From: Camarhynchus parvulus
Lineage: Eukaryota > Chordata > Aves > Passeriformes > Thraupidae
Reading direction: 5' to 3'
DNA length: 64,000 nucleotides
NCBI RefSeq assembly: GCF_901933205.1
Contig: NC_044581.1
Coordinates: 8,480,001 to 8,544,000, forward strand
The notes under the pieces are model-generated. The model made no database searches. It was not told the DNA's origin and was given only the letters and a program-made list of their open reading frames with translations. Below are positions 37,901 to 64,000 of the stretch, piece by piece. Every line of letters begins with the position of its first letter. The first letter of the stretch is position 1. Made by a program: the position numbers and the translations under genes.

Positions 37901-38352
37901 CAGAATTCTGAAATAATTTGGGTTGAAAGGGAGCTCATCTAGTTCCAACCTCCCACTAGACCACGTTGCTCAAAGCCCCATCGAGTTTGGCCTTGAATGC
38001 TTACAGGGATGGGGCATCCACAGCTGCTCTGGGCAACTTGTGCCAGGGCCTCACCACCCTCACAGGGAAGGATTTCTTCCTTAATTCAAACCTCTTCTCT
38101 GCCAGTTTGATGGCATTTCCCCTTGTCCTGCCAGTCCATACCCTTGTCAAAAGTCTCTCTCCAGCCTCTGCTTACTGGGAGGGCTCTGAGGTCTCCCTGG
38201 AGCCTTCTCCAGGCTGAGCTCCTGCCTGCACAGGAGAGGTGCTCCAGCCCTCAGAGTTTCTTTGGGGTCTCCTCTGGGCTTGCTCCAGCAGCTCCATGTC
38301 CTTTTGTTAAGGACCCCAGGGCTGGATGCAGCATTGCAGGTGGGGTTCTCAA
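37901..38352 (-). mobile_element. CR1 LINE, 5'-truncated 3' end
   Basis: Read on the minus strand, this follows the typical avian CR1 3' region: a 'dominant' block encoding the GAGCACCTCTCC-type motif, then AGGACAAGGGGAAATG, AGGAAGAAATCCTTCC, TGAGGGTGGTGAGGC, TTGCCCAGAGCAGCTGTGG, TGGATGCCCCATCCCTG, GGGCTTTGAGCAAC, TGGTCTAGTGGGAGG and TTGGAACTAGATGAGCTCCC. The element's 3' end is at the left. CR1 copies are normally truncated at the 5' end and lack target-site duplications and poly(A), as here. No intact reverse transcriptase frame remains. This is the clearest evidence for an avian (sauropsid) genome. Confidence 0.93.
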
Positions 38353-40300
38353 TGTTTAGTCCCTTTACTGAAGTCCTCAAAATGTGGATAAGCAGGTTTC
38401 CTAGTTTCTCTGGAGGGAAACAGCAGCTGTCCTGGGCTCATGCTCCCCTTTCTGAAAGCAGAAAACTGAGAAAATGAACTGTGAGTGAAAACAACAGCTT
38501 TTCTGTTCCTGCAGACCTATGCTGGTTTGTCTAATACCAAACCTTGTTCAGGTGAGGGCTGGGAAGTTGGATGAAGATGTGGTTTCAGAGAGCTCCAGAA
38601 CTGCATGGCCTGGGATGACCTTGGCAAGACTTCTATATGTATATATTTTTTGTTTGCTGTTAGTTCAGGATTCCGCTCTGTCATAGATGTATTAAAGAAT
38701 CCATCCTGTCTGCACAGAACTAGGACCAGTTTCTGTGAAGTTGCATTATTTTGTTACTACATTTCCAATGCAAATAAGAGAATGACAGAAATGGCTTCAA
38801 GGATGGGAATTGCAGTGAGAACTTAGAGCAGAGTGAACATTTGCATGGGCAACATTTCTCATAGCTCATTTGCCTGACATCCTGTCTTCACACTGCCACC
38901 AAATGTAAATCCCAGGCCATGCATATTCATCAACTGCTGCAGCTCAGAGCTGCTCAGGGTTTAAGTAACTATTAAATAGGTTTCTCAATTACAGGTTGAG
39001 ATAAGTGAATTTTCAGAATTGCCTTGGGCTCATTTCTTAAAGCTCAGGAGTGAGGGGAAAGTAGCACAGAAGAGGTGAGTGCTGCCTCCCTGGTGCTGTC
39101 ACCTGGCACAGTGCATGGCTGGGGAAAGGACTGGAAACCAGAGCACTTCTTGCTCAGTTTTGTGCCTCTCCCTGGGCCTGGTCCAAAGTTTACCACAGCT
39201 GGTAATCTTCTGCCAAGTCTTTGTTACTTCCCACAACTCTTCTGAGATGTAACTGCTTTCTACCCTGACTTGATCATGGGGTCTTGGAGGACCCCAGACT
39301 GGGCTTTCCTGGGGCTCCACTTTCTCTTGTTCTACAGGCTGTGATTCTCTGCTTTTCATGGGAACTGATGGCTTTGCCACCTTTCCCCCTTTGCAATCTT
39401 CCTTCTTCCCTGGAGCAGGTCATGGGTTTAACTTGAAAAGAGAAAGACCTTCTAGGGATGGAGCAAAATTCACACCTGAAAGCTCCTGGCTTTTCTAGCT
39501 GTTATCCACTGGCTTGCTGGGAGAGTCTGTCCCTCTGAGCCTTTCCCACCTGCATGTCCAACCCTTTCACCTTTTGTTAATCATACCTCACAAAAACCCA
39601 GCAAAGTCTAGGCATAGAGAAACAAGCAGTGTAAGGAACCAAAGCTCTTTGTCTGTGGGATGCACTTGTCCCTGATCACTTCCCATGTGACTGTTACTGA
39701 AGCAGATGACTGGGGTGGTTCTGCTGCCCTTGCAGGATTTTGGAAGAATTTCAGGGCTTTGCCCCTCACAGCAATGGTGCACAGTGGAAATGACATCCTG
39801 ATGAAACTCCAGGAGCTCTAAGCTTGGAGGAGAGCTGAGAGGTTGGTGGAGGGAATGTGGGTTTGCTGCTGGATTGCAAACAAAGCTGTGGAGGGGACAA
39901 CTCTTACCAGAAGACAATTCTTAATAGAGAGGCAGCTCTACCCAGAAACACCAGACTTGCCATCACCTCAGGGCCAGGAAGGCTGCTGAGTATCTCACTT
40001 CCCAGAATTATGTGCCACCTACCCAGAAGAAGCACCAGGTTCCCTCCCACCCCACCAAGAACAGCCTGTCCTTCACTCCAGCCCCTGCTCCCCCATGGTC
40101 CCTGCACGTGAGATACTGCAACCCCCTTCCAGCACCATGCAGTTCCTCACTGGCCTTCCCCGGCCAACCAGAGGGTGGCCACCAGCCTGCAGACACCTGG
40201 GTAGCCTGTCCATGGAGCCAGGAGCCTGTGCCCACAGCTGCTGTGGCCCAGGAGGATGAGGATGGCTGGGGACGCTCAGACCTGCATGTGATCCAGGCCA
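38353..40300. other. Intergenic sequence between two CR1 fragments
   Basis: Unique sequence of rising GC content. Minus-strand open frames such as 39099-39380 and 39588-39917 match nothing I recognise and lie in DNA open in several frames. I see no exon, RNA gene or promoter. Confidence 0.55.
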
Positions 40301-40395
40301 CAGAATCATACAATGCTCAGGGCTGCAAGAAATCTTAGAGAGCATTTAGTCCACCCCTGTGATGGACAGGGAAGATTCCAGGTCATTTGCTTTGG
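40301..40395 (-). mobile_element. CR1 LINE fragment (extreme 3' tail)
   Basis: The + strand begins ACAGAATCATACAATGCTCA, continues with a degenerate form of the CR1 'AAGAGACCT...ATCTAGTCC' tail, then CCACCCCTGTGATGGACAGG and AAGATTCC. This is the order of the CR1 3' end read in reverse. It is more diverged than the copy at 37901 and only about 95 bp long, so an old, strongly truncated insertion is likely. Confidence 0.6.
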
Positions 40396-41340
40396 CTGTG
40401 TTTGAGGTCTGGGGCCAGGCAGAGCTGCAAGCACAGCCTGTCCCTGTCCCTGAGCTGCCCAGTGAGTGCCTCCTGCTCAGGTCAGAGCTGCTGCTGAGGA
40501 ACCCCCAAACACTTCCTTGGCAGCGACAGCCCCGGTCCAGAGCCCCTTGGTGGGTGCTCCCACGCAGATGAGAGGACAGATCCTCTTTTTGGTTCTGCTT
40601 TCAGTTCTGCTCTGCAGAGCACATCTGGCGTGTGACTGCCGGGACCTGGGGCTGGTGGTCCCGGAGGCTGCGTGACTTTCTGAAACCACCACCCCCAGCA
40701 AGGTGCCTCAGCACCAGCTCCTGCACACCCTCTCCACGTCCAGACCTCTGCCTCAGGGGCAGCACGTGCCAGCAGGACCACGGGGCACTGTCCTGGGAGG
40801 AGGCTCAGGGAGCACCTCTGCTGTTGGTTCTGTCCACCACAGCCCGTGAGTAAGACCCGAGTCACACCCTCGCTGCTCGTTCACCAGAAGTCAGTGACAA
40901 TATGGGCACAGATCTTCAGGGGCTCTGAGAGGGCCCCTGCAGCTCTGACTCTTCTTCTTTTAAATGATGAAACCCCAAGCACCAGAGCTGGAGCAGGATG
41001 GTGCAGGGGCTGAGTCTCCTCCTTCCTTCTCATACGGTGCCCCACGGCCCTTCCTCATCATCAGCTGTGACAATCAAACATCCCTTTTGGAAATATACCT
41101 GGAGGTGAAACTGAGCCCAGGTGAAAGCCCTGCCACATGTGCAGCAACCCTGGGTCCATAAACCCTTGCAATAAGGGGTTTAGGAATTCTGTAGAATCCC
41201 CAAATCCATCTTTTACCTTTTTTTTTCTCCCATAGAACCTGTGCTTTAAAATATTTTTTTTTTACAGAATCCCTGCGCTTTTCCCCAGGGTAAATTTCCC
41301 CACCAGGCATGATTAAAACCCCAAGTGCTGGGCTGGATGG

Positions 41341-41380
41341 CAGCTGAAGGCAGGATGCAGCAGCTGAAGGCAGGATGCAG
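41341..41380. repeat. Tandem duplication, 2 x 20 bp
   Basis: The 20-bp unit beginning CAGCTGAAGGCAGG occurs twice back to back with no mismatch. It lies about 80 bp before the C-rich minisatellite and was probably formed by replication slippage. Confidence 0.85.
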
Positions 41381-41463
41381 TGGCCAGAGGCTCCTGGAAG
41401 GACTGATGGTCCCTCGCAGCAGCTGCTGAGGCCGCTGGCTCCGTGCTGAGCCCCCGGGCAGGG

Positions 41464-41630
41464 GTGCCCACCCCCGTGCCCACCCCCGGTATCCACCCCC
41501 GGTGTCCATCCCCCGGTGCCCATCCCCAGTGCCCATCCCCAGTGCCCACCCCGGTGCCCATCCCCAGTGCCCATGCCCGGTGTCCATCCCCGGTGTCATC
41601 CGGGTCCATCCCCGTGTCCCCCCGGGCCCC
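41464..41630. repeat. C-rich minisatellite, about 13-bp unit
   Basis: About 13 imperfect units of the form GTGCCCATCCCCA or GTGTCCATCCCCG run in a row, with lengths from 10 to 14 bp. The C-runs of four or five give the minus strand many G4-5 tracts, so G-quadruplex or i-motif structure is possible. The repeat also explains the Pro-rich and Gly-rich open frames over it (41443-41752 on +, 41074-41687 on -), which I do not call genes. Confidence 0.9.
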
Positions 41631-43570
41631 GGTCCCACAGCACCCTGGCTCCCTGCCCACGCCTGGCGGAGAGAGAAACCAGCGCATCTGTTTCTAATGA
41701 AGCCGAAGCCAGTTTAGATGTATCCCTGCACGAATCAGAGCTGTTGGAATAGATCTGGAGTTCTGTGAAATGCACACGAAGCGCTGCCCTGGGGCGGTGC
41801 AGGGGAGCCGCTGCCTGGTGGTGAACAGCCCCTCCCGAGGCCGGCCTGTGCTGCTGCTGCTGCCTTTCCTTCTCAGGAACGCTCCATGCCCATCCATCCC
41901 AGCCCCTGCCCTCGCCCCAGGCCTGTGAAACGCCCCGTGTGGCGGGGCAGGGGCTGTGCCTCTGCCTGGTCAGGGTTTTAGGTGTTTTATCTCATCAGCA
42001 CCCTCGGGTGAGCGCTGAACCCTCCCGTTCCTGCCCGATCTCCAGATGCCAAGCACGGTGCAGAAATTCAGGAGAGCTCCTGCAGCCGCCAGAAGCCCAA
42101 ATCTGGGATGCGAGGAGTGATGCTGACAATCACCGTGGTGCTGGCTGAGGACAGGCTTTAGCCTTGCCATGCTCCCCACAGCCCGTGTCAGGCACGCATC
42201 ACCTCCCCACCCCTGGCCAAGCACGGAATCACCTCCAAAATCTTTCTTGCGGATGTGCTGCACAGTGCAGCACGCAGCAGGGAGGAGGATGCTGGCCTGG
42301 AGCAGCCCGGGGAGGCTCCGGACAGGGCTCAGGACAGGCTGGAGGCTCTGTGGGCCCGGTGGAAAAGGCACCTTGTGCCCTTCAGCCCTGCACGGCAGCT
42401 CCTCGCAATACCGAAATTTCTGGTTTTGAGCGCTGATCCTGCACAATCCGCCCGTGTCAGCCTCCGGAGGGTGTCAGGGGGACTGAAAACCACGCGGGCA
42501 CGGCAGGGCAGGGCAGGCTCAGCCCAGGCGAACACGGGAAAAGCGCTGAGCCAGGGAAGAACAGAGCCGAGGTCTCCTTGGGAAGTTCGGGTTCGGTGCT
42601 GCAGCAGCCCCTGCCCGCCCGGGAACCCCCGCCTGGCCCTGCCCAGCTCGGAACCCTTGGCTGTGGGATAAATTCCCCTGAGGAGGTGGGATAATCCCCC
42701 TCGGAGAGTGCAAGGCTCCCTCTTGGAGCTGCCAACCCCGTTTGGATCCATTGCCGAGTGCCAACCCAGAGCGGGGCCAGCAGGAAAAACACCTCCAATA
42801 AATCAGAGCAACTTCAGAGCTTTACAGCAAATATCTTTCCTCCCTCTGAATCAGCGCTGCCAAGGCTGGGATGTGCCTCCAGCCCGTTTTTCCGACAGCC
42901 ACGGGGCAGGATTCCCTGCAGAAATGTGTGCTGCTCTGGGATCCATCGGGAGAGGGCAGCTCGCCTCCGCCTGAGAGCGGTGCTTGTCCGTCCTGGTGGC
43001 TTCTGCAATTTTCTGCTTGCTTTTCACCAGCTGGGCTGAAAAGCCCAACTCTCCTTAGCAAACATCTCCCCGCAGACGGTGTAGAATTTAGAAAAAATCT
43101 CAAGTCTACAAAATTCTTAAAAATTTTAGAAAAAAATCAGTAAAAATTCGATTTTCACCAATTTAGGGATTCATTAATCCCCTATAGCTGCTGATCTCAC
43201 TCCAAGGATTTGTTAGAAGCATCTCTGATGAGTGCACCCACGGCCATTCATTCAGTCAGAAATGTTAACAACAGAGCCAGGCTTTAAAAATTTATTATGA
43301 TTTTCAGAAAGATGTGCATTGCTTCCTGAGCCCTGGGGCTGAATTTCCCAAGAAGTGCTCCATAATCTGGAGAGTAAGAAGGGTAGTTTTATCCTTTTAA
43401 AATGTAAGTTTTGCCGGTCATGAGCAGTTGCCAAAATGATGGTGCTCTGCCCAATCTGCCCCAAAAGTGGCAGAGCTGGCAGTGCCCAGCCCTTCTCCAC
43501 TTAGCCTGGGGTTTGGGTTGATGTGTGAAAATGGGTGGTAGTGGAGAGGCACACAGAAATAATTTCTTTC

Positions 43571-43720
43571 TTTTTTTTTTTTTTGCCATTGTATTTGGCC
43601 TTTATTCTCCTTGGTGAATTTGGCTTGCGCTCATGATACTCTCCTACAAAGGAGGTTGAATCTTTTTCAATGAAAGCCCAGAGTGCTGCATCCCCCAGTT
43701 TGCAGCACTGGGCATTCAAA
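43571..43720 (-). pseudogene. Possible 3' end of a processed retrocopy
   Basis: On the minus strand, an AATAAA (43606-43601) is followed after 16 bases by a run of 14 A residues (43584-43571). This is the usual spacing of a polyadenylated mRNA end fixed in genomic DNA. Just upstream, one frame is open (…DAALWAFIEKDSTSFVGEYH…) but has a stop codon a little further up. I do not recognise the parent gene and cannot see a 5' boundary or target-site duplication. A chance A-run next to a hexamer is a real alternative. Confidence 0.3.
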
Positions 43721-43974
43721 GGGCATCACCAAACACAGGAATGAGGTGGAGAAGGGTTTCTGCAAAGCCCAACTGCTCTGCAGCCACCTGCTTTCCACCA
43801 GCACCTCAGCCTGAGGGCTGCACTTGCCATGGACCTGCTCAAAAGCAGGTGCTGTGCTTTGTCTTCTGTTAAATGAATGAGGCATGCAAAGCTTCTAGCT
43901 GCATATTTATTCTCTCAAGTGCATTCCTTATGGGTGTCACAGAATGAACTTACATATAAAAACACACAAATACT

Positions 43975-44000
43975 GTATATATACAAATATATATATATTT
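43975..44000. repeat. AT dinucleotide microsatellite
   Basis: Two runs of alternating TA (TGTATATATAC and AATATATATATATTT) lie nearly adjacent. It is a simple repeat likely to vary in length. Confidence 0.8.
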
Positions 44001-45384
44001 ATTCATGCATCTACAGTGAGCTGGAGAGAGGCAAGTGGCTCATAAGGATTAGCTCTGCTCCCAGGAGAGGAAAGGCTAATTTCTGGTTTTGAGCCAATAA
44101 AGATGTGTCAGAGGGCTGGAGTGAAGGGGAAACATTGGCAGCACCTCTCTGCTTTTGAGCATATTAAGATGTCACCATGCTTGGATTAAAAAAAAAAAAA
44201 AAAAGCAAGCAAGGCATGAATAATAAATAGAGCAACATGCAGCTGACTTCAAGGGAAAACTAATTTCCCTGGGGCTTGCTCCACTCCATATACACTAAAA
44301 TCTCACCTGCTTTGACAGCTCTGTGAGCTGAAGAGAGATGCTGAGAAATTGGTCTTCAGAGCAGAGTCTGGCCGAGGTCCTGCTCCCAAACATGACTGGG
44401 ATTTCTCTTCAATGCTTTGATCCCCCCTGCCAGCCATGGCTTGCTCTGCCTGTGGAAGGAGCCACAGTGCAAACCTAGCTGCAATTGTGTTTGACTTTTT
44501 TTTTTCCAATATGCAGCCCTCAAATTCTGGTGTTTGGCTACCTGAAAGGTGTGCTTTCCTGATATTTTCTGTCTTGCTGTGGGACAGTCCATGTGATGGG
44601 GCTGCCCTGCTGCAGACCCATGGTGGGCACAGGGATGGGGTGTGGGGTCAGGCTAGGATTGCTACTATCCTCAAATAAATATGGAAAAAATGCATCTCCC
44701 CCCACTCTCTGCTCCCCCCTGGAGCCTCAGCCTGTCAGCAGCAGAGTTACAGCTGCCTCCACACCCTCTGCACCCTCTTGAATTTCCATCTCTGGTGCTG
44801 CCCTACTCCAGAAGAGCTGTCACTTTGTGTGAGCATGGCACAAGTCCATAGCCTTGGTTTCTCTCTGTTAGTTCTCTGCTTATTTGGGCAATGCTTGACC
44901 TGGCGTCTTTCATCTTGGATCAAGTTTCCACCATAACAACGAGGGCTGGTCTCATGTGGGCTGTCCCAGGTGGTGGCACATCCTGGCAGACGGGGAGGGC
45001 TCAGTTTCCTCCTCATTCTGTGGATGTTTCTGGCACTGGGGATTTGGGTGTAACCAAAGCAGGTTCCTGTGCTGAGCCCCATCCCAAGGGAAATGTGGCC
45101 TTTCCCGGGCTCAGCACTCTGGGGTGGCACTATTTGCTCAGACAACACTGCAAAGCCACTGACCTCGTTACTCCTCTCTTCCTGACTGAGTCACTCCCGA
45201 GCTCATCCCGAGCTTTGCTCGTGCCAATGACTAATTTCTCCCTAACTCTTCTTTCCTGCACTCTGCCCTTTCAACTGGAAGAGCGGGCTGGCCGTGGGCA
45301 GTGGTTTGGGTGGGTTATTGTTTTGGATCCCGAGGTTATCTGGGTGTGACTGGCGCTGCAGGGCTGAGCCCCATCTGCCAACAG

Positions 45385-45455
45385 TGCCGAGGCGGGACTC
45401 GAACCCGAGCCTCCGACTTCTCCAAGCCGACGCCTTCCCCGCTCGCCCACGGCCA
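45385..45455 (-). pseudogene. Degenerate tRNA-like sequence with Pol III A and B boxes
   Basis: Read on the minus strand, 71 bases start near TGGCCGTGGGCGAGCGG and end CCCGCCTCGGCA. They contain a B box GGTTCGAGTCC (45405-45395) with a T-loop TTCGAGT flanked by CGGG/CCCG, and an A-box-like TGGGCGAGCGG followed by GGAAGGCG, resembling class II (Ser/Leu) tRNAs. The anticodon arm pairs CGGC with GTCG around an eight-base loop, the acceptor stem pairs only with a bulge, and there is no long variable arm. I therefore treat it as a decayed tRNA or tRNA-derived remnant. It lies at the upstream edge of the PHAF1 CpG island. Confidence 0.4.
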
Positions 45456-45499
45456 GGAGGGCGGGGCTCACCCCGGCCCCGCCCTCACCCCTCCCCCGC

Positions 45500-45552
45500 G
45501 CGGGCGCGCCTGACGACAGCTGCAAAGCACTTTTTCAGCAGCCGCAAGTGAG
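45500..45552 (+). other. PHAF1: Probable noncoding first exon of PHAF1 (start uncertain)
   Basis: The sequence GCAAGTGAG is followed by a strong donor GTGAGTCG at 45553. A matching acceptor, CCCTCCGCAG, lies at 45896-45905, 63 bp before the start codon. A short 5' UTR intron of 353 bp would fit a CpG-island gene whose ATG is in the second exon. The transcription start cannot be fixed from sequence, so the left boundary is a guess. Confidence 0.45.
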
Positions 45553-45905
45553 GTGAGTCGTGGCCCCGCGGCGCGGGGGGGGTCGGAGCCCCCCCGGCCC
45601 CTCAGGCCGGGCCGGGCCCAACGGCGGGGCCGCGCCCGCTCCCCCGCCCCGCCGGGACCGCGCCGGGGCCGCAACGCCCGCGCTCCGGCACCGGGCGGGG
45701 CGGGGGGCGCGGGCGGCGGGGCCGCGGGGCGGGGAGGGGCGGCCGGCGGCGGGAGCGGCGGAGCCCGCGCCTCCCCGGAGCCCGGCGCGGTGCCCGGCGC
45801 CGTCCCGGGGCTGGGGGCGGCCGGTCGGTGCCCTCAGGGGGCGGTGGCGGGGCCGGGCTCGGGCTGCCCGCTTCCCCGGCGCTTCCCTCCCGCGTCCCTC
45901 CGCAG
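45553..45905 (+). other. PHAF1: Probable 5' UTR intron of PHAF1
   Basis: A highly GC-rich segment of 353 bp, bounded by a good GT donor and a pyrimidine-rich AG acceptor. It has G-tract clusters between 45690 and 45760 with quadruplex potential. Long open frames on both strands across it (to 159 codons) are Pro/Arg/Gly/Ala-rich artefacts of the composition. Confidence 0.45.
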
Positions 45906-45929
45906 GGGTCCGGCGCCGCGCCCCGGTGA

Positions 45930-64000
<18,071 letters not shown>

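Larger units (their letters stand above)
40396..45384. other. GC-rich intergenic region upstream of PHAF1
   Basis: This stretch of about 5 kb shows many overlapping open frames on both strands, as expected from GC-rich DNA with few stop codons, but no recognisable protein. Distinct pieces are listed separately: a 20-bp tandem duplication, a C-rich minisatellite, a possible minus-strand retrocopy end, an AT microsatellite and a 17-A run at 44188-44204. The rest holds nothing I can assign. Confidence 0.6.

Noticed and set aside
41074..41752. Gly/Trp- and Pro-rich open frames on both strands
   Set aside because: They are translations of the C-rich minisatellite and its flank; the repeat period alone explains the amino-acid pattern.
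42255..42751. Overlapping 138- and 140-codon open frames on opposite strands
   Set aside because: GC-rich intergenic DNA open on both strands, with no conserved motif or splice structure.
44096..44204. AATAAA followed by a 17-A run on the + strand
   Set aside because: The spacing of about 87 bases is too long for a normal poly(A) site, and no transcript-like body is visible upstream.

Overview
This window is vertebrate nuclear DNA, very probably from a bird. It contains long GT-AG introns, a CpG-island promoter, two single-copy vertebrate genes and 5'-truncated CR1 LINE copies (the typical avian retroelement). There is no Alu, B1 or L1 material and no prokaryotic gene organisation. The gene order CBFB then PHAF1 (formerly C16orf70), both on the + strand, matches my recollection of human 16q22.1. 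Species-level assignment is not possible from sequence alone.

Layout. Positions 1-36585 hold the 3' part of CBFB: the end of intron 2, coding exons 3 to 6 (3731-3847, 17419-17535, 21654-21749 or -21780, and 34280 onward), and a 3' UTR of about 2.2 kb ending near an AATAAA at 36560. The exons encode residues 56-187 of the family numbering. Exons 1 and 2 lie upstream of the window. Positions 36586-45380 are intergenic and become GC-rich toward the right. They contain a 450-bp CR1 copy, a short CR1 tail, a C-rich minisatellite, a small tandem duplication and a possible minus-strand retrocopy 3' end. Positions 45380-46100 form the CpG island and promoter of PHAF1, with a degenerate tRNA-like sequence at its edge and a probable noncoding first exon. 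Positions 45969-59663 carry the first five coding exons of PHAF1 (residues 1-118 of about 422). The rest of that gene lies beyond the window.

The two genes are functionally unrelated as far as is known. CBFB is the non-DNA-binding partner of the RUNX transcription factors. PHAF1 is an autophagy factor that acts with BCAS3 at the phagophore.

The most interesting observations concern CBFB. Its last exon can be read in two frames, depending on two exon-5 donor sites 31 bp apart; this reproduces the known 187- and 182-residue isoforms. Exon 5 opens with a tandem TAGCAG acceptor. A 283-bp segment just before the last exon is duplicated at about 97% identity at the very end of the 3' UTR, and both copies keep a perfect 10-bp inverted repeat. 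I found no convincing novel multi-gene system. The many longer open frames inside introns and GC-rich DNA show no recognisable protein features.
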